Positions 24,853-32,552 of a stretch of 64,000 nucleotides of DNA are shown here, piece after piece (the stretch's first letter is position 1; the number at the start of each line of letters is the position of its first letter). A program made the position numbers and the translations under genes. Source of the DNA: CAYPPG01 sp964412555 (GTDB taxonomy: Bacteria; Hinthialibacterota; Hinthialibacteria; Hinthialibacterales; Hinthialibacteraceae); the NCBI GenBank assembly GCA_964412555.1, contig CAYPPG010000009.1:87785-151784 (forward strand). The letters are read 5' to 3'. The notes below the pieces were generated by a model. The model was not told the origin of the DNA. It saw only the letters and a list, made by a program, of their open reading frames with translations, and searched no databases.

Positions 24853-24999
24853 GATTGCTCATCCTCTCAATTTCGTTTTTCGTTACAAGCCAGGGCAGAC
24901 TTCGCTTGCCCTGGATACCCAGGTGATTCAGGTTTCATGATTGCTCATCCTCTCAATCTCGTTATTCGTTACAAGCCGGGGCAGACTACGCTTGCCCGG
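24841..24999. repeat. 86-bp tandem duplication covering the 5' end of the radical SAM gene
   Basis: The segment starting TTCAGGTTTCATGATTGCTC (24841) recurs at 24927 with an 86-base offset. Both copies carry the start codon, upstream region and the GGGCAGACT(T/A)CGCTTGCCC palindrome, with only a few differences. The second copy is a decoy: its ATG opens a short frame. A recent local duplication spread the palindrome. Confidence 0.8.
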
Positions 25000-25007
25000 A
25001 GACCTGG

Positions 25008-25877
25008 TCATACTTCTACACTCTCTGAAATCCTACGATTATCATGTGCCGTTATGATCTGTTGTACAATTTGTTGAAAGTGATAGGAAACCGTGTGGTT
25101 TTCGTATTGATTGACGAAGGAGATTCCAGCGTCGCCTGTTTGAACAATTTGAGGTTCAATGGGAATCCGGCCTAAGAAAGGAACATTCATTTCTTTTGCA
25201 AGAATCTGTCCTCCTCCGGATTTGAAGAGATCGATTTTTGTTCCGCAATTGGGACATATGAATCCGCTCATATTTTCAACGATTCCTAACACCGGGACGG
25301 ATACCATTTGGCAAAATGTAATGCAGCGGCGAACATCGTGAATGGCTACATCCTGAGGCGTTGTGACGATTACCGCACCGGCGGGCGAACCCACCAACTG
25401 GGCAACCGACAACGGTTCATCACCGGTTCCGGGTGGAGAATCGATGACCAAATAATCCAGTGATCCCCAGCGGACATCGGTTAGAAACTGCCGAATCATG
25501 TTAAATTTTCTGGGACCGCGCCAGACAACGGCATCCGTGTTTTTTTCCAGCAAAAATCCAATCGATACGACTTTCAAGAAATCGGATACATTCGCTGGAA
25601 TAATTTCATTCCCTTCAATCTCCAGTTTATTCGTAGTTAATCCAAAAAGTGTCGGAATACTTGGGCCATGAATATCGACATCCAAAAGACCGACATTTTT
25701 CCCCTGGTTGACAAAAGCCGCCGCCAGATTGGCAGCCACCGTACTTTTGCCGACTCCGCCTTTCCCCGATAACACAAGAATTTTATAACCGATTTCATGC
25801 ATGCGCCGGTCTAGTTTTTCTTTTTCCTGTTTCCGTTTTTCTTCGTCAATATGTGTGGGGGGCATTTGCTGAGACAT
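25008..25877 (-). CDS. mrp: Mrp/NBP35-type Fe-S carrier ATPase
   Basis: 289 residues from the ATG at 25877, where GAGGAA precedes; the frame open from 25955 overlaps the neighbouring gene and is not used. Walker A with the deviant lysine is at 38-46 (SGKGGVGKST), followed by DVDIHGPSIPTLFGL and DYLVIDSPPGTGDEPLSV. Near the C-terminus CPNCGTKIDLF gives the CxxC that binds a bridging [4Fe-4S] cluster in a dimer. These proteins insert Fe-S clusters into targets. It is followed by, and in the same direction as, two MinD-ferredoxin ATPases. Confidence 0.92.
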   Translation of the reverse strand: MSQQMPPTHIDEEKRKQEKEKLDRRMHEIGYKILVLSGKGGVGKSTVAANLAAAFVNQGKNVGLLDVDIHGPSIPTLFGLTTNKLEIEGNEIIPANVSDFLKVVSIGFLLEKNTDAVVWRGPRKFNMIRQFLTDVRWGSLDYLVIDSPPGTGDEPLSVAQLVGSPAGAVIVTTPQDVAIHDVRRCITFCQMVSVPVLGIVENMSGFICPNCGTKIDLFKSGGGQILAKEMNVPFLGRIPIEPQIVQTGDAGISFVNQYENHTVSYHFQQIVQQIITAHDNRRISESVEV

Positions 25878-25893
25878 CGTTGTTTTTCCTCTT

Positions 25894-26799
25894 CTATGTG
25901 GAATCAGACTGTGAAAGAAACGAGACAACTGTTTCCCAAACGTTCCGTATATCATTTCCCACTCCGTTCGAGTGATATTCTATGACCGTTTTGCATTCGA
26001 TTTGCGCTTGGGTGACAGCGCGATCGTATTGTACATTTCCGGCAATGATCAAATCCAATTGTTTCGCTTCTTGTTCGATTTGCCGGGAAAGTTCGGAATT
26101 CAAATTCCATTTGTTGATGCAAACCAACGTGGGAATATTGAACTGACGAGTGAGAGTGGCGATCCGTTTCAAGTCATGGAGTCCGCTCAAAGTGGGTTCC
26201 GTCACCACAAGAGCCAAGTCGGCGCCAGTCACCGAAGCAATGACCGGGCAGCCAATACCGGGAGAACCATCGATCAACACATAATTCAATCTTTTTTCTT
26301 CGGCGATTTTTTGCGCTTCTTTGCGGACTAACGTCACCAATTTGCCTGAGTTCTCCTCCGCGATGCCCAAGCGGGCGTGAACCATTGGGCCAAAGCGGGT
26401 TTCGGATTTGTACCACTCGCCATTGACCGCCGGAGCGAATTCAATTGCATTTTCCGCACAGAACCAGGCGCACACTCCACATCCTTCGCATGCGATTGGA
26501 TCGATCCGAAATGTTTTTTCCTGTTTTCCATTGCCGGGGCCATCGTAAAAAATTGCATCAAAGCGGCAGATTTCTTCGCATTTACCGCATGCAATACAAT
26601 GACCCGGCAAAATTCGGGCACGGGATCCTCCGGAGAATTTTTCTTTCCACTCCACCTTGGGTTCCAGTAACAAATGGAGATCGGCGGCGTCTACATCGCA
26701 ATCGGCTAACACCGCGCTTTTCGCCAATGCAGCGAACGAAGCGACGATCGACGTTTTACCGGTTCCACCTTTTCCACTAATTATGACGATTTCTTTCAT
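25894..26799 (-). CDS. MinD-like P-loop ATPase with inserted ferredoxin domain (copy 1)
   Basis: 301 residues. Walker A IVIISGKGGTGKTSIVASFA at the N-terminus. A two-cluster ferredoxin insertion follows at residues 65-115: HCIACGKCEEICRFDA and CEGCGVCAWFCAENAI. The P-loop fold then resumes with YVLIDGSPGIGCPVIASV and ADLALVVTEPTLSGLHDL, and INKWNLN as the guanine-like strand. Start overlaps the previous gene by four bases (ATGA). Such pairs of ferredoxin-ATPases with Mrp and NifX-like proteins are common in anaerobes; they probably assist cofactor assembly, but the reaction is not known. Confidence 0.9.
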   Translation of the reverse strand: MKEIVIISGKGGTGKTSIVASFAALAKSAVLADCDVDAADLHLLLEPKVEWKEKFSGGSRARILPGHCIACGKCEEICRFDAIFYDGPGNGKQEKTFRIDPIACEGCGVCAWFCAENAIEFAPAVNGEWYKSETRFGPMVHARLGIAEENSGKLVTLVRKEAQKIAEEKRLNYVLIDGSPGIGCPVIASVTGADLALVVTEPTLSGLHDLKRIATLTRQFNIPTLVCINKWNLNSELSRQIEQEAKQLDLIIAGNVQYDRAVTQAQIECKTVIEYHSNGVGNDIRNVWETVVSFLSQSDST

Positions 26800-27662
26800 G
26801 ATGCCAGCGCTTGTACACTTTCGATTTCTTCGATTACACGTTTCGATATTTCTTCAAAATGACGAGTATATTCAGGAACAGCCTCACAAATCAATTTGCC
26901 TGCGGAATAGGCTTCTGCAATTCGTTTGTCATCAGGGATTTCTCCCAGGATGGGAATCCATTGCCGTCGGCAATACTCATGGACATCCAGATAATCCAGA
27001 TCGGCACGGTTGATCACGACGCCAAAAGGATATTTCAATGCCCGGACCATTTCGACGGCCAGTTTTAAGTCGTTCAAACCAAAAGGAGTCGGTTCCGTAA
27101 CTAAAATTACGTAATCACAATCCCGGAGAGTTTCGATTACCGGGCAAGAGGTCCCAGGAGGCGCATCCAGAATCACCCACTCCGCTTCGGGAATCGATTC
27201 TTTCACTCCTCGTATCACCGGTGGCCCCATTGCTTCGCCGATATTCAAAATTCCCTGAACAAAATGTAGGGATCCGGCTTGCCCGATTTCCACGCGGCCC
27301 ATTTCTCGAAAGACCTCTGAAATAGCGTTTTCCGGACAGACCAACCAACACCCTCCACACGAATGACACATTTCGGGAAAAACCAGAACTTGATCCTCCA
27401 TGGGTACAATTGCACTATATTGGCAAATCTGTCCGCATTCTCCACAAAAAATGCAAAGGTTTTCATCGACCTTTGGAATGGTGATCCCTACAGGTTTCGA
27501 GGATCGAATCTCTGGCTGGAGAAATAGATGGCCATTCGGTTCTTCCACATCACAATCGACATATGCAACTTGCTTTCCACTTTTCATTTCGATAAAAGCC
27601 AAGTTCGTAGAGATCGTGGTTTTTCCGGTTCCACCTTTTCCGCTTGCAACTGCAATTCTCAT
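26796..27662 (-). CDS. MinD-like P-loop ATPase with inserted ferredoxin domain (copy 2)
   Basis: 288 residues and a paralogue of the gene it overlaps by four bases. Walker A MRIAVASGKGGTGKTTISTN, DCDVEEPNGHLFLQP, then the ferredoxin insertion NLCIFCGECGQICQYSA and CHSCGGCWLVCPENAI. Later blocks VILDAPPGTSCPVIETL, YVILVTEPTPFGLNDL and VVINRADLDYLD are as in MinD/ParA ATPases. Copies 1 and 2 probably form a heterodimer. A first-gene position behind a weakly placed AGGAAG suggests it starts the transcript Mrp - copy 1 - copy 2. Confidence 0.9.
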   Translation of the reverse strand: MRIAVASGKGGTGKTTISTNLAFIEMKSGKQVAYVDCDVEEPNGHLFLQPEIRSSKPVGITIPKVDENLCIFCGECGQICQYSAIVPMEDQVLVFPEMCHSCGGCWLVCPENAISEVFREMGRVEIGQAGSLHFVQGILNIGEAMGPPVIRGVKESIPEAEWVILDAPPGTSCPVIETLRDCDYVILVTEPTPFGLNDLKLAVEMVRALKYPFGVVINRADLDYLDVHEYCRRQWIPILGEIPDDKRIAEAYSAGKLICEAVPEYTRHFEEISKRVIEEIESVQALAS

Positions 27663-27728
27663 AATTTTGTTCTTTTCTTCCTACCCGATGGGGTTCGTGC
27701 ATTGAAATCCATGAATGATAGATCATGT

Positions 27729-28181
27729 TTAACGAGCGAAGACAGTTTGGTAGTCATTAATTAATATACCATTCAAATGATCGATTTCATGTTGGATCAC
27801 TCGCGCTTCGAGACAAACTGCTTTCACTTCTATTCTTTGTCCTTGAACATTGTATCCGGAATAATGAACATACAAATTTCGAGGAACGTTCACCTCGACA
27901 TTGGGTAAACTGAGACATCCTTCTACCTTTTTCTCCTCTTTTGGAGATACAAATCGATGAATCGGATTAATAAGAATCACGGAGCGTTCATTGAGAGAGG
28001 AAATGAACAATCGTTTCGAAATCCCAACTTGTGGTGCTGCCAAACCAATTCCTCGTTTGGCTGTCATGAGTTCAAACATCTCTTCCACAAGATCCGCTAA
28101 TGTACTGTCAAATTCTGTCACAGGTTCACAACGGTGACATAAAACCGGGTCAGGAAATAGTTTTAGGCTTAATGGATGCAT
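27729..28181 (-). CDS. def: peptide deformylase
   Basis: 150 residues, slightly short for Def. It removes the formyl group from nascent proteins using a metal. All three signature motifs are intact: GIGLAAPQVG, EGCLSLP with the metal-ligating cysteine, and QHEIDHLNG with two histidines and the catalytic glutamate. The ORF starts MHPLSLKLFPDPVL, typical. It is in the same direction as the ATPases but 66 bases away; formyltransferase is not adjacent. Housekeeping gene in an otherwise accessory neighbourhood. Confidence 0.92.
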   Translation of the reverse strand: MHPLSLKLFPDPVLCHRCEPVTEFDSTLADLVEEMFELMTAKRGIGLAAPQVGISKRLFISSLNERSVILINPIHRFVSPKEEKKVEGCLSLPNVEVNVPRNLYVHYSGYNVQGQRIEVKAVCLEARVIQHEIDHLNGILINDYQTVFAR

Positions 28182-28275
28182 CTTTTTTTACTCTTGTCGT
28201 GAACCTTTTTGAGAATCAGAATTTCGCGCCAGAACCAGTTCACATTCCTACTGATTCTGGCGCATCGACTTGAAA

Positions 28276-28668
28276 TCAGGTTTCGGCTTGGTTTTCCAAT
28301 TCAGCGATCCGTTTCTTCAATCCTTCCAGAGTTTCCTCGTGAAACTCGAGCTGGTCTTTCAGCATGTCCAATTCTTGCTCCTTGGTCACCGCTGAGGCCG
28401 CAGGATAGGGTGAAGCAGGATAATATGCGGGTGCTGCGAAACCGGGCCAGCCATAGCCCGCTCTTTGCCAACCCGTCAATCCGGTGGCATAATACCAGTT
28501 TCGCCAGCCACGGCCGCCGCCGCGGCCACCGCCTCTACCCCGTCCCCAAAATCCTCTTCCGGGGATCGGATTCATATAACCGGGAACACTGTATCCTGCG
28601 CAAAAACCAGCGCCTCGTCCCGTCATCGGTCCAAAACCAGCAGGTCCTGTTCGATCTCCTCCAGGCAT
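28276..28668 (-). CDS. DUF5320 glycine/aromatic-rich protein
   Basis: 130 residues. AAAGGAGG precedes the ATG. The N-terminus MPGGDRTGPAGFGPMTGRGAG is the DUF5320 signature, followed by Gly/Arg-rich GFWGRGRGGGRGGGRG and aromatic GWPGFAAPAYYP. The C-terminus is a coiled coil (ELDMLKDQLEFHEETLEGLK). DUF5320 proteins accompany NifX-like and Mrp-type genes in many anaerobes. Function unknown; probably interacts with the adjacent cofactor-binding protein. Confidence 0.85.
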   Translation of the reverse strand: MPGGDRTGPAGFGPMTGRGAGFCAGYSVPGYMNPIPGRGFWGRGRGGGRGGGRGWRNWYYATGLTGWQRAGYGWPGFAAPAYYPASPYPAASAVTKEQELDMLKDQLEFHEETLEGLKKRIAELENQAET

Positions 28669-28734
28669 GATCGATACCTCCTTTCCTGATGCAAAATGTT
28701 TTATGGATTTAAAATTCGTTCCGAAGAACGGATT

Positions 28735-29130
28735 TTACAGCCACTTTCTTTTTTCTATTCTCGTTCTTCCATGACGCAACCGACGCCCTCTTTCAGCATA
28801 ACAGCCGGGCATCAAAAAACGGGATTGCGTAATTTGACCCGTCACAAATGCCTGCAACACTTCTTCCACCCAACCGCATACATGCGAGATGACTTGAATG
28901 CCTTTGCTTTGAATGGCGTATTCCATCGGCTTGGATATGGCTCCGCAAATTAAATATTGCACCTCCAATTGTTCGACACGATGGATGCGCTCAAAAAATC
29001 CGGTCTCTCTCAAATCACAAGATGCGCGCCCAACCGTTTTTCCGTTTTTCAATGTTACTACCAGCAGTTGGGCGGCGGTGTCAAATACCGGTGATATTCT
29101 ATGGTTCCAAACCGAGATTGCTACTTTCAT
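28735..29130 (-). CDS. NifX/NifB-type iron-molybdenum cofactor-binding family protein
   Basis: 131 residues in the dinitrogenase FeMo-cofactor-binding fold. It starts MKVAISVWNHRISPVFDTAA with the conserved RxSxVFD-like element. Further: YLICGAISKPMEYAIQSKGI and QVISHVCGWVEEVLQAF, the ribonuclease-H-like core. Instead of nitrogenase genes, the neighbours are DUF5320 and Mrp ATPases, a combination seen in Archaea and anaerobes without nitrogenase. C-terminus is basic (RGRRLRHGRTRIEKRKW). Probably handles an Fe-S or metal cluster intermediate. Confidence 0.85.
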   Translation of the reverse strand: MKVAISVWNHRISPVFDTAAQLLVVTLKNGKTVGRASCDLRETGFFERIHRVEQLEVQYLICGAISKPMEYAIQSKGIQVISHVCGWVEEVLQAFVTGQITQSRFLMPGCYAERGRRLRHGRTRIEKRKWL

Positions 29131-29224
29131 ATTGGTTATAACAAAAAGTTATCCTGTCACGATAACTGGGTAGCCAGGACAAGACGTCAGGTTTGTGCTG
29201 ACGGGGTAGTGAAAGAAGATCGTC

Positions 29225-29515
29225 TTTTCTGCCACCCCTTCAGGGTGGTATTGTAGGATTGACCATTTCCAGGGGCGATGCCCACTGGCTATCATCTTAA
29301 ACCCCGTTGGGGTAAGCTCCTTCGTTAAACATCAAGCGATCATCTTAAACCCCGTTGGGGTAAGCTCCTTCGTTAAACATCAAGCGATCATCTTAAACCC
29401 CGTTGGGGTAAACTCCTTGGTTAAACATCAAGCGATCATCTTAAACCCCGTTGGGGTAAGCTCCTTGGTTAAACATCAAGCGATCATCTTAAATCCCGTC
29501 GGGTAAGCTCCTTAA
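29225..29515. repeat. 48-bp tandem repeat array with embedded palindrome
   Basis: Five units begin at 29291, 29339, 29387, 29435 and 29483 (exact 48-base period), differing at only a few positions; the fifth is degenerate. Each starts ATCATCTTAAACCCCGTTGG and contains the palindrome ACCCCGTTGGGGT. Upstream at 29232-29248 is a different palindrome CCACCCCTTCAGGGTGG. No spacers vary, so it is not a CRISPR array. The rest of 29131-29755 shows no gene. Confidence 0.9.
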
Positions 29516-29755
29516 GTTAATGACATTCGACTGTGCTTACCCCTAGTTACCCTTTACGCTCGACCGTTGCAGACTTTTCAGTACTGTCTAAAATCAATTA
29601 AATGCAGGAATAATGCCAAAAACGATTCGTTAAAAGAAAAAAGTTCTAAAGGACTGGATTAAAAGAAGATATGCCTGAAGAAAAAAAGAAAACCACTAAC
29701 TATACCGTTGCAATAAGCATGTATATAAGGATTTATACCATTGCATAATGCAATA

Positions 29756-31117
29756 CTATCTGCGACGGTGGCGGCCATCGTTCTCTGGGAGTTCCAAACC
29801 CAAAGAGGCGATTTTCCGGAAAAGAGTACTCGGATGAATCCCTAAGGCTTTGGCGGCGGCCGTCCGGTTTCCGTTATTTTGTTGAATGGCGTTCGTAATG
29901 TGGATTTTTTCCAATTCATGCAAACTCAATCGCTTCCCCCCCGTTACAATCGGGGATTCCCCTTGAATCAAATCGGGGGGGAGATGATGAAGCTCGATTA
30001 TCCCTCCAGGGCACAGAACTACGGCATGCTCCAATATATTTTCCAACTCTCGGACATTGCCCGGATAATCATACGCCATCAAAGCCGCCATGACCGAATC
30101 GGATACATCGGAAATATCTTTATTGTGCAGCCGGTGAAACTTGGAGAGGAAATGATGGATTAAAAGAGGGATGTCCTCTTTGCGGTCGCGCAGGGGAGGG
30201 ATTTCGATACGAATGACGTTGATTCGATAGTACAAATCCTCACGAAAAAGTCCTTTTTTCAGGAGTTTCGTCAAATCCTTATTGGTGGCAGCAATCACCC
30301 GAACGTTGACGGGAACGGATTTGGTTGCTCCCAACGGTTCGATGATTTTTTCCTGTAATACTCGAAGCAACCGTGTCTGCATGGCGGGAGAAATATCCCC
30401 GATCTCATCCAAAAAAATCGTTCCTCGCTCCCCCATGGAAAACCGCCCCGGTTTGTCTTTTTTCGCATCGGTAAACGCGCCCGCTTTATACCCGAACAAC
30501 TCGGATTCCAGCAATGTATCGGGCAATGCGCCGCAATTTACGGCTACGAAAGGATGGTTCCGTCGGTTGGAAAGGTTATGAATCGCTCGGGCAAAAAGTT
30601 CTTTTCCTGTCCCGCTTTCTCCTACGAGCAAAACCGTTGCATCGCTTTGGGATATTTGCGGAAGAATATCGAATATTTTCCGCATAGACATACTGCGGCC
30701 AATAATATCGGTAAAGGAGTATTTTTCATACAGTTTCTTTTGCAGTTCTTCCAACTGGCTTAAATCGCGAAATGTTTCGACTCCGCCGATGATCTTTCCT
30801 TTTGCATCCCGCAAAATCGCCGTCGAAATGCTGATGGGAATTCGGTCTCCTTTTACATTGATCACAAAAATCGTTTTGTTGATGATGGACTTTCCTGTAT
30901 CGATAGTTTCTTTGAGAGCGCATTGGGTTTCACAGATGCTGGACCGGAACACCTCGCAACAAGGTTTCCCCAGTGCCTCTTTGCGGGGGATTCCGAGTAT
31001 TGTTTCCGCTGCACGATTAAAGGATGTAATGTGCCATTGGAGATCGACGGTAAAAACTCCATCCGCAATGGAATCTAGTATGACTTCAAGCGCTTGGGGA
31101 GAAGGATAATTGCCCAT
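29756..31117 (-). CDS. PAS-containing sigma-54-dependent transcriptional activator
   Basis: 453 residues. A PAS domain at residues 8-120 has a cysteine-rich loop (CCEVFRSSICETQCALK). It is followed by the AAA+ sigma-54 interaction domain: Walker A VLLVGESGTGKELFARAI, LESELFGYKAGAFTDAKKDK, Walker B GTIFLDEIGD and arginine-finger YRINVIRIEIPPLRDRKEDI. The GAFTGA contact motif is GAFTDA here. The C-terminal HTH_8 is NNGNRTAAAKALGIHPSTLF. No receiver domain, so control is by the PAS sensor. Target promoters are not identifiable here. Confidence 0.9.
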   Translation of the reverse strand: MGNYPSPQALEVILDSIADGVFTVDLQWHITSFNRAAETILGIPRKEALGKPCCEVFRSSICETQCALKETIDTGKSIINKTIFVINVKGDRIPISISTAILRDAKGKIIGGVETFRDLSQLEELQKKLYEKYSFTDIIGRSMSMRKIFDILPQISQSDATVLLVGESGTGKELFARAIHNLSNRRNHPFVAVNCGALPDTLLESELFGYKAGAFTDAKKDKPGRFSMGERGTIFLDEIGDISPAMQTRLLRVLQEKIIEPLGATKSVPVNVRVIAATNKDLTKLLKKGLFREDLYYRINVIRIEIPPLRDRKEDIPLLIHHFLSKFHRLHNKDISDVSDSVMAALMAYDYPGNVRELENILEHAVVLCPGGIIELHHLPPDLIQGESPIVTGGKRLSLHELEKIHITNAIQQNNGNRTAAAKALGIHPSTLFRKIASLGLELPENDGRHRRR

Positions 31118-31164
31118 AGTGAACTATTGATTTTCATGAAATGTGCTCCATCTTTCCTATATAA

Positions 31165-31944
31165 TTATACTCGCTTGAGATTTTCGATAACCTCTTCTGC
31201 TACCCGTTTCCCGGATTGGATCATGCCTCCGAAGATCGGTCCCATACGGGGACCGCCCAACGTGGCACAAACACTCATTCCGCTGATCCAGAGGCCGGGA
31301 AAGATTTCTTTCACGTTATCAATGACAAATTGTTCGCCGGCAGGAGCATCCATGGGGCCTTCGCAGAATTGCGGGGATAGGGAATTAGGATCGAATAAAT
31401 TTCGCTTTTTCAAGAAAGACACGACTACCGATTCGTGACCTGTCGTATCCACTACTGCTTTGGCTGAGAAAGTCAGTGGATCGATGGGGAATGAATCCCC
31501 CAGTAATGTCCGGTTTGCCACAATTCCTGTGATTCGATGGTTGTGAATACAAACATCTTCAGCATAAGTAAGATTGAGGATGTTGACTCCTGTTTGGGTG
31601 GCATGATACGTAAGCCCGGCTGCCAATTCTATTGCATCGATCGAGTACAGATGATTTTCTCGAAGTTGGTAGTCAATTTGGAATTCATGCAGAACAGAAA
31701 TCGCGCTTTCTTGAAGGACGGCTTCGTTCATGCTCATCCCCCCTCCCCATATGCCTCCGCCGGTAGACAACCGTTTTTCTAAAATCGTGACTTTATAGCC
31801 GGCTTTGGCTAAAAAATAGGCTCCCGTCAATCCGGCGGGGCCGGCTCCGACGAACAGCACATCATTGTCAAGACAGTTCAAGAGTTTTTCATGATACGAA
31901 TCAATAATCGTTTTTGTGATTTGCTTTTCGGTGAATATGTGCAT
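31165..31944 (-). CDS. thi4: Thi4-type thiazole synthase with Pro at the sulfur-donor position
   Basis: 259 residues. It makes the thiazole part of thiamine from NAD and glycine. The FAD/NAD loop is VLFVGAGPAGLTGAYFLAKA; the glycine-rich STGGGIWGGGMSMNEAVLQ and MGPIFGGMIQSGKRVAEEVI are conserved. At the motif xCMDP (suicide Cys in eukaryotes) or xHVDP (archaeal His), this protein has FPIDP with Pro153, so neither residue is present. It likely takes sulfide from outside, a sulfide-dependent enzyme. The gene is in a sulfur-metabolism region. My alignment of this position is by eye. Confidence 0.85.
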   Translation of the reverse strand: MHIFTEKQITKTIIDSYHEKLLNCLDNDVLFVGAGPAGLTGAYFLAKAGYKVTILEKRLSTGGGIWGGGMSMNEAVLQESAISVLHEFQIDYQLRENHLYSIDAIELAAGLTYHATQTGVNILNLTYAEDVCIHNHRITGIVANRTLLGDSFPIDPLTFSAKAVVDTTGHESVVVSFLKKRNLFDPNSLSPQFCEGPMDAPAGEQFVIDNVKEIFPGLWISGMSVCATLGGPRMGPIFGGMIQSGKRVAEEVIENLKRV

Positions 31945-31959
31945 TTACAAATCTCCAAG

Positions 31960-32530
31960 CTCAAAAAGAATACCGTATACTGGCATATAATATTTGTGTT
32001 CTTTTCAAATTGGCCGAAAAAGGTCTGATCCTTTTCGCCCCAAAAAATAGGAGTGCCGATTTCGGTTGTCCGATGATCATCGACTTTGTAATTGACTTTC
32101 GGCCGCAAATAACAATCCTGATCGGAAGGACTGTAATCAGCGAACAGCGAAAGAGTCAAATCTTGCTCGAAAAGGAACTGGGTAAAACGCGACGTAAGGA
32201 CATGTCTGTCTTCATCCCGCGGATGGATACCGGCCGGTAAAGTACTTCCATCATCATGATCCATCATATACTCAAGATAGTATTGCACATTTACCGAAAA
32301 ATCCTAGGCGAGTTTTTGTTCATATCCGAATAAAAACCAGAATTCGTCATTATTGATAAAAGGAGTATCGCCATCGGATACATCTTCCGAGTTGTAATCT
32401 CTTACCTCTTTATTATCTAAAGTGTGGAAATCTTTTGCCAGTGACTCCGAATTGCCAGTCACACACGAAAGCATCAAAACGGCGGACATACCGCCTTGGC
32501 TGAATCTAGAGCTACAATTGATTCAATTCT
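31960..32530 (-). pseudogene. decayed DUF1302-like outer-membrane beta-barrel protein
   Basis: Pieces in one frame: PFINNDEFWFLFGYEQKLA, an in-frame TAG at about 32304-32306, then DFSVNVQYYLEYMMDHDD, RFTQFLFEQDLTLSLFADYS, YLRPKVNYKVDD and GQFEKNTNIICQYTVFF, the end of a porin-like barrel. A further upstream piece (RRFDAFVCDWQFGVTG) is in another frame. A frame change near the last residues extends the end oddly. With an amber codon, frameshifts and no N-terminus, it is a pseudogene. The closest description is DUF1302/porin-like, low certainty on the subfamily. Confidence 0.7.
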
Positions 32531-32552
32531 TCCCGTTTCCGCAATCATATAC

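Noticed and set aside
28465..28689. Antisense frame over DUF5320
   Set aside because: Ser/Thr/Ala-rich shadow of the Gly-rich coding strand.
29291..29515. Possible CRISPR array
   Set aside because: Units are identical over the full 48 bases with no variable spacers, and no cas genes are near.
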